From Stramonita haemastoma (lineage: Eukaryota > Mollusca > Gastropoda > Neogastropoda > Muricidae), in contig CM060323.1 in the NCBI GenBank assembly GCA_030674155.1, forward strand, positions 40,003,614 to 40,067,613: a stretch of DNA of 64,000 nt. Direction: 5' to 3'. The notes under the pieces were generated by a model, which searched no databases, was not told the origin of the DNA, and saw only the letters and a program-made list of their open reading frames with translations. Below are positions 24,000 through 35,815 of this stretch, piece after piece; positions within the stretch are counted from its first letter, which is position 1, and each line of letters begins with the position of its first letter. The position numbers and the translations under genes were made by a program.

Positions 24000-25425
24000 T
24001 GAAGAGATTAATGTTAGTAGGCCTACTCATATTTTTCGGTGATGATTAACTGAGGTACCATGCGAATATATCAATTATATGGGAAGCTTTTTGCGAACAT
24101 GTGAAAGCCCCATCTTCCTTTTGTAGAAGAATAGGCGACCTGTCTGGACTCTGCTGGGTTCAGATTACCTACAACACTTTGTCTAATAGGCCTACAAGTC
24201 GGATTATCAGGCTAGATCTAGGCTTATTATGCGTTTTGAAACGGTGATGGCTACTTGATGGTACAATCCCTAAATCGGATAGCTTTGCTGGGACTATTTT
24301 CGCCCCATCGTGATAAGTACGCGTGTTTATCCCAAACGCATTCGGCTGATAGGCTTACAGACAGAGGTAACAGCCAATCACACCAGCCGTAAATATTGTT
24401 GTCCAGCGCACGTGAGCATTATGTTTAGGGTTCTTTTTTTTGTTCGCGCCACGTGACCACATTCTGCAAACAGGCAAGGAAAGGTAAATGGCGGGTCGTT
24501 CACTGACTGCAAAAAAAGAGAGCTTAAAATGAAGTAATATGAAGAAACCGAAAAATAATGGGGGGAGACTACCATAATAGTAAGTATACTATGCCTGTCC
24601 ACAAATTATATTAACTTATTTCATTCAAGTTGCTCGAGCAGAAGCCATAATCATGTATTTTGTAGTGCCGGTCTGTCCCGGCGTTGCCTCGCCATTGTCG
24701 AGTTTGCGAATTTAAAAAACAACAAAAAAGACTAGTAGAAATTCAAATATACATAAAGATGACTAAACGAAGCGATACGAAATCTCAACATGAATAATCG
24801 ACGAAACAAAAACTGGGACTGAGAAGTGAGGAAAAAGCTGTCGACCAACAAAATATAATGGAGTTTTGAACATGTGGCTGAGGTCATCTGCCGCCATTTG
24901 TCAAAACCTGACGAAGACTTTACGCTAGTCCAGTAGGCTAGTATGACACTTGACAGGCTTCTTGACAGCGTAACTCGCACGACTCACCAGTGTCATTTCA
25001 TATGTATAGTTAGGTACGCTGACTTATCTCGAGTTCAACAGTCCAGTAGCCAGTTTGGAGGTTACCAGTGCAGGGTCCCCATGGTCAACGGGACTACGGG
25101 ACAGGTGAAGTGCTGGGGATGGGGTGGAAGCAAGGGGAATTTTTCTCGACACTGTTCGCGGTTTTTAATATAGTAGGGTTTTGGTTAATACACTCTCTGA
25201 AAATGGGGAGTAAGAAAGTCTTTAAAGTTATATCTCTACAAGCATTATAACTTGACAGTGACACCCAAAACCATGAATGTGGAAGAGGTTTTCCGTTTGC
25301 TCCTCATTAGAAAGTACAGAAAGGGGAACGACTGGAAATCGTAACTGGGCTGACTTGGAAGTAACAGGGCACCCGCTGTAGTGTTCGGTTTTTGCCTGCT
25401 TCACAAAGGAGTATGCCTTGCAAAA
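24000..25425 (+). other. Repeat-poor island
   Basis: About 1.4 kb without microsatellites or recognisable SINEs, unusual for this window. It holds the CCAAT/E-box cluster listed separately. No open frame in it looks like a protein domain. Confidence 0.4.
24371..24455 (+). promoter_or_regulatory. Candidate promoter elements: CCAAT box and two CACGTG boxes
   Basis: AGCCAATCA lies at 24372-24380, with CACGTG at 24409-24414 and again at 24450-24455 inside GCCACGTGACC, a typical USF-type site. No TATA box was seen. A strong donor, ATA|GTAAGTA, follows at 24580. A plus-strand first exon from about 24.46 to 24.58 kb is possible but has no long frame. This is inference from motifs only. Confidence 0.3.
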
Positions 25426-25429
25426 GATT

Positions 25430-25605
25430 TTAAAAGCCCTTCAGATGAGACCATAAACCGAGGCCCTGTGTGCGAACACATGCAGAACATCGTGGGCACA
25501 CATTAAAGCCTATTTCACTTTTCGTAAGAGTAGGCCATTGTGTGCCGGTGAGAACATATATTTACAAAACTGCATACACATAGGGACTGGATGTAAAAAA
25601 AAACC
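25430..25605 (+). repeat. SINE-C, truncated, plus strand
   Basis: Core from GATGAGACCATAAACCGAGG to GGGACTGGATGTAAAA. The head is missing. Confidence 0.85.
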
Positions 25606-25884
25606 ACATAAATACTGTCTTTCCTTCCCCAACCCACTTTTCTAATTTTTTTTTTTTGGGGGGGGAGGGGGGCAGTGATTTTTTTTTTATTTATAAGCCA
25701 GATTATTGAATAATGTTTAAAAAAAAACAGAGAGGGTAGTATGTGTGACAAAGTATTCACAGAATCGTAACTTTTCAGTAGGTCAAATTGAAATCAATTG
25801 AAAACATAAAGAATCCACGCTCAAACCATTTTGATCAGTGAAGAAAAGGACAACATAGAATTATTGTGACTTCATGTCAGTGAC

Positions 25885-26215
25885 TTTACAGATGTTAGAG
25901 TTAAGTGGTTAAGACCGACTTAATCCCATGGTTCTGTTAAGTCATGAGTTTTAATCTTGGCAGCAGAGTGGTGAATTAGATTTTTTGGTGGTCTTCCTGG
26001 TCGACCTAACTGCAAACCTGCCAATGTGTTTTATTTCCTTTGTGCATACAATTATATACATGCAGAAGATCAAACATGCACTTATCCCCAGAGTTGGAAT
26101 GCTGCTACCTTTAGTGAAGTTGAAAAGTCACATACGCAAGATCTTACCATTGTTGACTAGCTTTACTTTAGCTGAGGAACCCCTCCCCCCCCCCCCCCAA
26201 AAAAAAAAAGGCCCT
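25885..26215 (+). repeat. SINE-E fragment with tRNA-like head
   Basis: The head TTAAGTGGTTAAGACCGACT resembles a tRNA-Leu/Ser A-box region. The body includes CCCCAGAGTTGGAATGCTGC and the GCTGAGGAAC motif. It ends in C- and A-runs (26187-26210). Confidence 0.55.
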
Positions 26216-26904
26216 TGATTCAGTATCGATTTAATGCATATTTATTGCAAATGAATAGTTTCCCGTTTTTATTATTAGCGTTTCTCGGTCAGTGTTTCTC
26301 TTTCTCTTTTTAATAAAGATATTTAAAAAATTGTGGACTGGCTTTGTATGTTTTATTTCATGTCCATCCAGGAGAGCATCAAACAAGCAGAATTCAACAG
26401 TTCTATGGAGGTTGTTCAGGACATCCATTTTTCCACAGTTCATGGCTGGTAGTCATTGGTCATAAAACAGGCTTACTGTTCCTGATAGCCAGTTATGAGT
26501 AAAAAAAAATTGACTCGCCTGTATTTCTCAGTGAGTTCTTTGCCTGTTCCTGGCTGCTCTATCCTGGTTGTGAACTATATGTCTAGATATCAGACTTGTG
26601 GGAGTGCGTTGCATTATCTTGGTGACAGGACTGGGGTTTTCCTTTTTCTGAGATGCTTTTTAATGATGGCTATGGGGAGTTTTAACATGATGAGTCTGGT
26701 TTTGGGCTAATTTCTGTCATGCAAGTGGTGTGTGTTGATCATTAGCTGTCCATGGGTTCACATTCTGTTCCAATGCAACATTTGATGGCTGACAGGGATG
26801 CAAGTATGCAGGTTTATGATGTTGAACTTCTGTGTGGGTGTGACACCTAGATGAAGAGGTCCTGCATGTTTTTTGTTATTGACATTGTCAATGTCGACAT
26901 CAGT
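26216..26904. other. Unique DNA
   Basis: No repeat family or coding domain recognised. Confidence 0.4.
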
Positions 26905-27113
26905 TAACATAATTATAAACCGAGGCCCTGTGTGCGAATGCACGCAGAACATCTTGCGCACATTAAATCCTGTTCCGCTTTTCATAAGTGTAGGCCACCA
27001 TTGTGTGTCGGTGGGAATAGATGATTCACAAAACTGCATACACACAGGAACTGGATGTAAAAAAGCACATGAATGCTTATTCTGTTATCCTCTATATAAA
27101 AGGATAAATAAAT
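26905..27113 (+). repeat. SINE-C, truncated, plus strand
   Basis: Core plus the complete tail (CTCTATATAAAAGGATAAAT). Its tail end abuts, without a gap, a copy of the unidentified repeat U. Confidence 0.87.
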
Positions 27114-27597
27114 GTGAAGTGGCATCAGCAGGACAGGACAGGGTGGTGCTTGTGGGTGTTTGTCATTGTGGACACTGCAGGTGTTGAAGTTGTGATGCAG
27201 GAGCACAGTTCCCCTGGACCCCCTGTGTGGTTGACATGATGGCTCTGGCTGACTATGCTGGTCATCTGTGGGATGAGGATACAAGGTGGGGGGTATCAGA
27301 GGGGATGTTCCAGGAAGGCGTCAAAGCGTGTCTCCAGTGCTGTGGCTGACTTCATGACTGAGGGATCTGGGAACATGGACGCATGTTTTTCAGATCGTGT
27401 GGGGTCAGCTTCAGAGCTGTTGAGGGATTCTTTGGTGCTGTCCCTGGGATGTTGCCTTGACCGGTCCTGGTACCTCCCTCTTGTGTCCGACATTTCACAG
27501 ATGATCTGACGTGGTGGTTGGAGTTGTCATGTTAATGATACAGGAGGTTCAGTGGAGCTGTGTCTTCAGTGTCATGGCTTTGACATCTGTAGTATTT
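27114..27597. repeat. Repeat U, copy 0 (truncated both ends)
   Basis: Runs from GTGAAGTGGCATCAGCAGGA to about GACATCTGTAGT, nearly identical to the same part of 33770-35270, 45080-46140 and 52650-53720. It lacks the left part and the 49-bp minisatellite. The minus strand keeps a 65-codon open frame (SDTRGRYQDRSRQHPRDSTK and so on) shared by all four copies. Function unknown. Confidence 0.8.
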
Positions 27598-27654
27598 GCT
27601 TTGCCAGATAACCCTTCTCCCCCCCCCCCCCCCCCCCTTCATGGAGATGCTGGG

Positions 27655-27935
27655 GGCCTGTCAGTATAAATAGCATACCCACCTGGAAATTATGTACTAG
27701 GAATTTCCTCTTTTCTGTTCCTCTCTTTGATTTTGCCTTGTTCATTTTCTTCTGTTACTTTCTTCTTGTCTATTGTCTATCTTCTTGGTCTATTCTCATG
27801 CCTTTTTTTTTCAAGAAAGACCTGAAAGATAATTCTCCCATGTCGAAGTTGGATGTGCTGGGCCTGACTTGTCAGGCACTTGACAGCAGTGTAGCACAAT
27901 TTTGTTCATTTGCCAGACAGCAATAGTTGCTAAGT
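27655..27935 (+). repeat. Repeat F, copy 1
   Basis: Shares GATGTGCTGGGCCTGACTTG, TCAGGCACTTGACAGCAGTG and CCAGACAGCAATAGTTG with 28440-28620 and with the inverse of 38400-38620. The copy at 38.4 kb is joined to a LINE C-terminus, so this may be a LINE-related piece. Confidence 0.6.
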
Positions 27936-28439
27936 GTACATTCATGAAGAAGAGAATCCTTGTTCTGTGTCATCATGACAGATTTTTTAAGTATGCATGG
28001 AATCGACTATACTAACACTTTTGAAAATTTGAAAATTAAAAACATACTAAAAAAATTAACCATTGACATTGCTGAATGTTTGTTGGACAGACAACTAGAA
28101 GACTTGTATTTGCATTACTGTTGTTTCATGTTAACTTTTTTTGGGTTTAAAATTTGCTCATGTTGAAGACCACTTTTGGGGGGTCTTCTGAATGCATGTA
28201 AATGCAAACACATTTTCACACATTTTCAATCTTGTGTTTTTGCTCCCCCACACCCCCTTTCCCTCCTTCCTTTAAACTTCCCTAACATTTTCCTCATCTA
28301 ATATCACTAATAATGAACAGATGTTAACTTGAAGATAACTACTAACACATTAAACCTAAGGTTTTCAACCAAGTAGGTGGTCAAGTTGTACTACAGCGTG
28401 TGTGTCTTTAGCACAGAAGTTTCTGCCTTGTTCCTTTTC

Positions 28440-28622
28440 TTCATGTCATCTTTTTTTTTTCTGCTTTCTTGGTCTGTTCTTGTGCCTTTTCCCCAGAAAG
28501 ACTTAAAAATATGATGATTCTCTCCCATGCCCAAGTTGGATGTACTGGGCTGACTTGTCAGGCCCTTAACAGTGCAACACACTTTAACTCATATGACAAA
28601 CAACAGTAGTTGCTGTGTGTAC
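28440..28622 (+). repeat. Repeat F, copy 2
   Basis: The same segment as 27655-27935, more diverged (GGATGTACTGGGCTGACTTG, TCAGGCCCTTAACAGTGC). Confidence 0.6.
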
Positions 28623-28978
28623 GAAGAAGAAAAATGCTAGGTTGAATCAGTTTATGGGAGAAAAGGAAGTATAGGTTTCACCAGGATCAACTTAAGATGT
28701 GTTCTTGAGATTTTAAGTGCAGCAGCTCGAGTCAAAAGCCGACCAGAGTCTTTCAAGATGATGCCTTCTAGTGTTTTTTTTTTTTTTTTAAAGTCACCAA
28801 TTACTTTTAGTGTGTTTCATGGTTGAATTCAGTCGGGAGGGATGATATAAATCCTGAGACCAGTTGACAAGAGATGTTTCAGATGATGGCAGATTTGCGA
28901 GTTGGAGTCAGAAAGTCTGAATCTTAAGGAAACTAAAAATCACGGATTTAAAAAAAATTCTATTTTGCATGAAGACAT

Positions 28979-29312
28979 TGCAGTGTCAAAGAACACTTTT
29001 TGTTGTGTCCTGGTTTTGGTAATGAGGTGATAGGCTACTTCTTACAGTGTTTACACGTAGAAGATTCTAGTTTTGGCAGAGGTGATGATTATTACAGTAT
29101 TAAAAAAACACTTTTTGTTGGGTCCTGGTTTTGGCAATGAGGTAATAAGACTACTTGTTAACAGTGTTAAAGAAAATGTGGCAGATTCTGGTTTTGGCAG
29201 AGGTGATGCTTATAGTGTGAAAGAAGCATGGCAGATTCTTGTTTTGGCAGGGGTGATGCTTATTATAGTGTTAAAGAAAACGTGGCAGAGTCTGGTTTTG
29301 GTACCAAGGTGA
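28979..29312 (+). repeat. Degenerate minisatellite (about 50-60 bp unit)
   Basis: The core GTTTTGGCAGAGGTGATGCT and AGTGTTAAAGAAAA recur about six to seven times with differing spacing. Confidence 0.75.
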
Positions 29313-30345
29313 TGCTTTTCAGAGTGATCTCTTGAGGTGGTGTTTAAAAATCTTTTGAAATACTTAGCCTGGGGAAGTGGGTGGGATTCTTGCAGAGAGT
29401 AGGTTAGCAATGAGTGCAGTGAATCATGTTCCACTTCATGGCTAAACGCGGGTCATAAAGGCATCCAGATAAGGATAGGTAGGTCAGAGAGGCCTGTATT
29501 GTGGATAAAGTGGATGTCCTGAATGTCTTCTGGGACAGTGGATTCCCATGCTTCAGACAGTGGATGTCGGGGATTTGGAAGCTAAAGCTCACCACAATAA
29601 GGTAAGATTACTTTGTTACTTTGCACTTTAGGTGTCATCTACAGCAATATCATTTCAAAGTGCAGCACACTATTTTTTGCCTGACTACATTATCTTGTGA
29701 GGAAATAAAAAGTTGCTACTTTAATTAAGTATAACGAAATACTTCTGCTTTAGGGGCCTGTGCCCCATTATGAAACCTGCTTTTTTTCAGGAAGGGCAAG
29801 CTTCCCCTCCCATCTCCTCTCCTCCCCCCCCCGCCCGCCAGTTACCCTGAGACTGTAAATTACATACTGGCTGAAGAATTTGCATGTTTTACAATGTTTA
29901 AGTACCTCACCATAGAGAGAGCCATATTCTGATTCAGATATTTTTGCTCCTATAGAGGAGAATGCGGTTGACAGGTAAAGAGCTTGTCATGGTTGAAGAT
30001 AAGCTAAACTTATTTTGAAGTGAAACAGCAGTTTAATGTAGGCCTTGGTGCTTGTAAGTAACTGACAAATCTTTTGGCCTGGGCCAGATTTGAACTATGG
30101 AGGTTTTCCATTTGTTGACAGTGCACACTGACCTTAATTATACCATTTTGCAGGTCTGTCAAGGATTGCCAGGACAGCAGATGGCTTGGAAGTAAGAGGA
30201 CATCACCTTTGATTAAACCAGAGGTAGTATTAGCAGAGACCACAGGAATCCCATGATAGAGTCTAGAAAACTTTGACACTGAAGAAGACCTTTCTTGTGC
30301 ATTGTGTGTCAAGGTAAGAAACTGAAAACATTCTTGCAATTGATT
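29313..30345. other. Unique DNA with two donor-like sites
   Basis: AATAAG|GTAAGATT near 29600 and TCAAG|GTAAGAAA near 30312 look like plus-strand splice donors. No open domain accompanies them. Confidence 0.3.
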
Positions 30346-30349
30346 AGAT

Positions 30350-30705
30350 ATATAGATAGCCTAGTGGTCAGAACATTGCGCTCGCAATTTGACAACCTGG
30401 GTTCGATTCCTGTTCAAGGGGATTTTTCTCCTGGAGTTAACATCAGTGCTGACTCCACTCTCCCCACAAGTCCTTTGGATGAGACTATAAACCAAGGCCC
30501 TGTGCGCGAATGCATGCAGAACATCTTGTGCACATGTTAAATCCTGTTGTGCTTTTTGTAAGAGTGGGCCATTGTGTGCCGGTAAGAACAGAGGACATTT
30601 ACAAAACTGCATACACAAGGGGACTGGATGTAAAAAGGCACACGAGTGCTTATTTCATTGTCCTCTGTATAAAAGAATAGATAAATAAATGAATGAATAA
30701 ATAAA
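30350..30705 (+). repeat. SINE-C, complete copy, plus strand
   Basis: The best full-length SINE-C. The head has TAGCCTAGTGGTCAGAACAT (A box) and GGGTTCGATTCC (B box), then the core and an (AATA)n tail. It serves as the reference for orienting the other copies. Confidence 0.92.
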
Positions 30706-31019
30706 TATGTAGATAACACATTTATGTCTATATTTCTTATTGGTTTAAGCATAGCTGCCAGCCATTCCTTGTTCCAATTTTCTAGCCGTGATTCATTAAA
30801 AAAATAATTAAGAAAAAATGTTTGGATTCCAAAATGCAGAACAAATGTTTTCCATATGTGAATAGGATGTGTTTATTATGTTTAGCTTTTTTTTTCCCGA
30901 GCCATAGCCCCAAGGTTTACCAATTGGGAGATTTTGCGACTATTTTCATGCCATCAAGGTAGCTGTATTGTAATTTGAGAATATGTAAACAAATCACCAA
31001 TGTGCATGCAATTAAAAAG

Positions 31020-31278
31020 ATTTTGTCATCCATTCCCACTGGCATGCAGTAGCTTACTCTTCCAGAAAGCGGAACAAGTGCACAAGATATTCTGCAAGAA
31101 TTTGAGCACTGGGCCTCAGTTTATGGGCTCATCTGAAATACTTCCATTGATTTGAGTTGGCACTGTTGTTAATTCCAGGGAAAAAGATATTCTGAATGGA
31201 CATCTCAGTGTTGGCTTGAATCCGCACTGTCAGATCGCTAGCTTAAGGGTCTTATCCACCGGGCTATTCCACCCCACA
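31020..31278 (-). repeat. SINE-C, diverged copy
   Basis: Diverged core (AGCTTACTCTTCCAGAAAGC) and head (CCACCGGGCTATTCCACCCC). The same decayed copy recurs at 50570-50840, so it was carried by the tandem duplication. Confidence 0.75.
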
Positions 31279-31372
31279 AGCTGGCATTTTGAAGTACAGT
31301 TCAAATGGTTTTTATTGATGGAACTATTTTTTCCCCTGTGGAAAATCTAATTGTGCATTATTTGATGGACAG

Positions 31373-31493
31373 GTCATCATGCATCAGTAGGAACAGACGG
31401 GGAGGGGACAGCAGTGATGAAAAAGGATGTCACCACAATGTCAACAGGAACTGATGACAGCAGTGCTGGTTTAGCTTGCCATTGAATACCAAG
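31373..31493 (+). other. Exon-like piece B, copy 0
   Basis: Preceded by GATGGACAG and followed by CCAAG|GTAACATG. It is homologous to 41673-41787, 51003-51123 and 56301-56415. The frame that starts ATGTCACCACAATGTCAAC in other copies has a TAG here after 15 codons, so this copy would be dead if coding. Confidence 0.4.
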
Positions 31494-31739
31494 GTAACAT
31501 GTACACGCACAAACACATCCACACATACATGCTTGCACACACACACACTTTGAGACCCGGGTTCAATTCCAGTTCGAGGGGATTTTGGGGTTACACAAAC
31601 AACATTTCAATAAATTACCAAAAAACAAACAAGAACTAGTAGTACTCACATTTTAAAAGGAAAAAAATTATATAATCTGTGATATCAGTATTATTTCCTA
31701 CAGACCATCATGGTCAAGACAGGTTGGTTTACAACAAAC

Positions 31740-32190
31740 CAGAGCACCCATGTCCTAAGTTTAATTGTTCATCCTATTCTTCTGGTAAAAGTCATTAGCA
31801 CTAATTGTTGATCTATTCTTTTGGTCATATTACTAGCATTCAATTGATCCTATTCTTCAGTCAGCATTTGATCGTTCATTTTATTCTTCTGGTCAAGTCA
31901 TTAACATTTAATTATTCATCGTATTCTTCACTTAGCATTTAATTGTTCATCCTATTCTTCAGTCAGCATTTAATTGTTCATTCTGTTCCTTTCTGGTCAA
32001 GTCATTAGCATTTAATTATTCATCTTCTACTTCTTTGTCATTACCACTTACATTTAATTGTTCATCCTATTCTTCAGTCAGGGCATTTTTTTAATTTGTA
32101 TTAATGTCATCCTATTCTTCTGGTCGTCATTAGATTTAATTATTCTTCACTTAGCATTTAATTGTTGATCCTGTTCTTCTGGTCTGATGA
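31740..32190. repeat. Degenerate tandem repeat, TTAATTGTTCATCC type
   Basis: The phrase TTAATTGTTCATCCTATTCT with variants (CAGTCAGCAT, GGTCAAGTCATTAGCA) recurs about ten times at 30-50 bp spacing. Confidence 0.75.
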
Positions 32191-33010
32191 TTCAGATAGT
32201 AATGACCTGAACTTGAACACCGGTGTTCAAGATAGCAGGAATGACATTTAGAGGAATCGTGCATAAAATTAAGGGGTTGGTTAACTCACTCGGGATGGCC
32301 AGTTCTCTCCTTTGCTTTTCCCCACAGATGGCCCATTTGTAATGGTTAGTAAAAAAAATCATAATAAATACAAAACCATAGTAAGAAAATGAAAATTTGA
32401 ACTTATGAATAACATGCAGTGTTAGTATGTATCAAAAGATTTAAGCTCTCACTTTAATATTTGAGTTTTGACTAGCATGAAGAAAAATATTCCAAATTTT
32501 GTACTCCGTGTCACTACTGTGTCAGCTACTCTCTACAACCACGATCAAAGAGTTTGGAACACACGGAATCACCCGACAACACTCTGCATTCAACCTTGGA
32601 TAGGCTCACAAAGCTATGTTAAGCTGCACTAATCATAGTATCATGCGGACGCCATGTGAAAACTCTGCAACAGCAAATCTGCTATAGCGGACAGCTGTCC
32701 AAAACCGTTGCTTTACACTGATCCGCTATAACAGATGGCCGTCCTCTGAGAGTAAGAGTGTAACACCCAACTTATGCATTGTGCTGTAAGGTTTAATCAT
32801 CCACCGAGGGAAATCATTTCAGGAAGGGCTTCAGACTTAGTGTTTCTTAGGTATAAAAAGAGCAGTTATAATTTGTCATTGTTCAGCTTAAATTTGTTTG
32901 TATCCATACTTTGATATGACGCACAAGATCGGTGGACTGAATTGAGACAGCAAGCAGAGAAATGTCACTTGAAACATAGGATGATCATTATTCAGAAAAA
33001 CTGGTGTGAC
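32191..33010. other. Unique DNA, part shared with unit 3
   Basis: The segment 32870-33005 (AAGCAGAGAAATGTCACTT) matches 52090-52205, another collinear block of the tandem units. No coding signal. Confidence 0.5.
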
Positions 33011-33014
33011 AATC

Positions 33015-33620
33015 CGACAGTGAGGTGTCCAGGATATTAGGCACAAGTGTTTAACTGCAGACTCTGTAGAGATTATATCACTTTTAACTTCTTGAGAGAA
33101 TTCAGCATTTTCCATCTGATATGAGTTACAGTGTCATAGTTGGTCACTAAGAACATAATTGGTTATAGGGAATTTGGTTTTTGTTTTATCTCATTTAATG
33201 TCATTGATGTGGTTTTTCCCACAACACCGTGACCATCCTAGGTTGACTCTTATGGTTGGCCAGGGGGTTGATGCAAGGAACAACTGTAGAGTTGGTTTTA
33301 AACTCCATTTTAATATGATATAAAAAGCCACTCTGATAGGGAATTAATATATAAAAAGCCACTCTGATAGGGAAACACAGTTGTAGACGGGAAAAAAAAG
33401 AAGTAATGGGTATGCGCTGCACTTGTGGCAATGCGCTCTCCCTGGGAAGAGCAGCCCGAATTTCATGCAGAGAAATCTGGTATGACATAAAGTGGTATAA
33501 AATGAAAATAAATAAACAAAATATATAGTTGCACAGTTTTAAAATGACTTACAATTTGACAAGGTGATAATGGCCTCTGTGGTCAGCGGGACTATAAACC
33601 AGAAGATTGGATTGGATTGA
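33015..33620 (+). mobile_element. LINE-3 3' fragment, interrupted
   Basis: Contains the last coding part and 3' UTR of the RNase H-type LINE (GAGAGAATTCAGCATTTTCC, TTGGTCACTAAGAAC), ending in ATTGGATTGGATTG. An inverted SINE-D lies inside. Confidence 0.8.
33325..33525 (-). repeat. SINE-D nested in LINE-3 tail
   Basis: The insert separates TTTTAATATGATATA from ATATATAGTTGCACAG, which are contiguous in other tails. It contains the reverse of 9635-9742 (GCTCTCCCTGGGAAGAGCAG). At its left a 26-bp segment (AAAAGCCACTCTGATAGGGA) occurs twice. Confidence 0.65.
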
Positions 33621-33769
33621 AAACAGTCTCAAATTATCAGTTGCAAGGAACATTAAAACATAAACTTTAATATTCTACATATATAACCGGAAGGAAAAAT
33701 ATGTAGAAGAGCGGTTCATTCATCTGGAAATTTGACTCCAATAGTATAATTCCTTCTCAGGTTGTCAAA

Positions 33770-35270
33770 TCTCTGGGACATGGTTGAAGGTGGTTAGTAG
33801 CTGTGGTGTCAACCAGGATGATGGGTCACTTGGTGTGAAGATCATGTTTGGAGTGGTGTGGGGGTGGCTGACTGCCTTCATGGTCTTGCACAGAGTTACA
33901 TTTGATGGCTGTCAAGGTGCAGGGTGTTGTGACGTTGGCGTCTGTGTAGGGCGTAGGCTTGGTGCAGTTTTTACATCAGCCATCCTGGGCATGCCTTTTC
34001 TGTGAAATGTGTGAAGTGGCATCAGCAGGACAGGACAGGGTGGTGCTTGTGGGTGTTTGTCATTGTGGACACTGCAGGTGTTGAAGTTGTGATGCAGGAG
34101 CACAGTTCCCCTGGACCCCCTGTGTGGTTGACATGATGGCTCTGGCTGACTATGCTGGTCATCTGTGGGATGAGGATACAAGGTGGGGGTATCAGAGGGG
34201 ATGTTCCAGGAAGGCGTCAAAGTGTGTCTCCAGTGCTGTGGCTGACTTCATAACTGAGGGATCTGGGAACATGGACGCATGTTTTTCAGATCGTGTGGGG
34301 TCAGCTTCAGAGCTGTTGAGGGATTGTTTGGTGCTGTCCCTGGGATGTTGCCTTGACCGGTCCTGGTACCTCCCTCTTGTGTCCGACATTTCACAGATGA
34401 TCTGACATGGTGGTTGGAGTTGTCATGTTGATGATACAGGAGGTTCAGTGGAGCTGTGTCTTCAGTGTCATGGCTTTGACATCTGTAGTGTTTACAGTGC
34501 CATGTGCCCCAAGAGTGATGTCCTGTACTGTTTGTGTTCCTTCATGACTGATTTCTGTAGAGGACCAGGTTTTCCATCCCTGCAAAGGATTTTTCTGAGC
34601 TCTAGCATATGTAACTTTGCTTTTGGTGGTAAGTGAATGCTGGCCTGAATCAGGACCTGAATGTAGAGGATGTTAAAGGCTGACATGTCTTTCATTCTGG
34701 ATGTAAGCTGTGGTCAGACTGACTATGGTTCTCTTGTTAAGTGTTATCATCTGCAAACCAGTTTGTTGGCTCTTTGGTGCTCTTGTTAAGTGTTATCATC
34801 TGCAAACCTGTCTGTTGGCTCCTTGGTTCTCTTGTTGAGTGTTATCATCTGCAAACCAGTTTGTTGGCTCTTTGGTGCTCTTGTTTAAGTGTTATCATCT
34901 GCAAACCTGTCTGTTGGCTCTTGGTTCTCTTGTTGAGTGTTATCATCTGCAAACCTGTCTGTTGGCTCCTTGGTTTCTTGTTAAGTGTTATCATCTGCAA
35001 ACCTGTTTGTTGGCTCCTTGGTTTCTTGTTGAGTGTTATCATCTGCAAACCTGTCTGTTGGCTCCTTGGTTCTCTTGTTAAGTGTTATCATCTGCAAACC
35101 TGTCTGTTGGCTTCTTTCAGTCACTGGAGGGCCATTTTCTTCCAGGGTGACTTTTGCTGTGGCGCTGGTCTTTATTATAATTGTGTTTTAGGCCATCTGT
35201 TTTGTAACTTATTAAAACTTTTGTCTCTAACTTCTGCTTCTTGCTTGGGTCAGACAACTTAATTTGGTGT
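33770..35270. repeat. Repeat U, copy 1 (most complete)
   Basis: Starts near CTGGGACATGGTTGAAGG and includes the region common to all copies (34009-34490), the 49-bp minisatellite and a right arm (GTCACTGGAGGGCCATTTTC to GGTGTGCTGGACTTA). Open frames occur on both strands (93 codons plus, 65 and about 100 codons minus). They are conserved between copies, as expected of recent duplicates. No known domain is seen. Confidence 0.75.
34729..35113. repeat. 49-bp minisatellite, about 8 copies
   Basis: The unit includes GTTATCATCTGCAAACCTGT and CTGTTGGCTCCTTGG. The period is 48-49 bp, measured from starts near 34741 and 34790. About five units occur at 45845-46085 and one at about 53600. Confidence 0.9.
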
Positions 35271-35574
35271 GCTGGACTTATGACTGTTTTCTTGTGATAG
35301 ATTGACTTATCATTTGGTCTGTTTTTTAATTTTATTTTTCACAAGCCATCCGCCATTCTTGAAGTTTAATTATTAAACTCCAGTATATTTGCACCTGGCA
35401 GGTCCCAGTATGGTTTTATATGCAGTCTTTAAGTACATACACTCCCTGTAGTCCTTTAAGTTTGAATGGCAAAGATGGGTTAGTTTGGCTTTGTGTAGTT
35501 CCACTGTGGGAAGATTGTTACTGTGGAGGCTGTGGGCTTAGGAGTAATAGGAAAAAATAAGAACTAAAAACAAT

Positions 35575-35815
35575 ATTGAGGAATCGGGTTTTGGTTTTAT
35601 CTAATTTTATGTATTGTTGATGTGGTTTCTTCCACAACGCAGTCCATCCTGGGTAGACCATTATGGTTGACAGGGCGTTGATACAAGGAACAACAGAGTT
35701 GGTTTTAAGCCCTGTTTTAATCTGTATATAGATGCAGTTTTAATCTTGAGATTAAAATTTTTCAAGGTAACAGCCCAGATATGGCCTCATGGGGCTATAA
35801 ACAAGATTGGATTGG
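35575..35815 (+). mobile_element. LINE-3 tail fragment
   Basis: 3' UTR only (GTGGTTTCTTCCACAACG, GGCTATAAACAAGATTGG). The downstream block (CTGTTTCCTGACCTCTCATT) matches 54600-54640. Confidence 0.78.

Noticed and set aside
27255..27509. 84-93 codon plus-strand frame in repeat U as a protein gene
   Set aside because: Open on both strands in near-identical recent copies, with no domain and no start context or splice support. It is listed as an unidentified repeat instead.
34729..35113. CRISPR array
   Set aside because: The 49-bp units are contiguous without unique spacers, in a eukaryotic repeat; it is a minisatellite.
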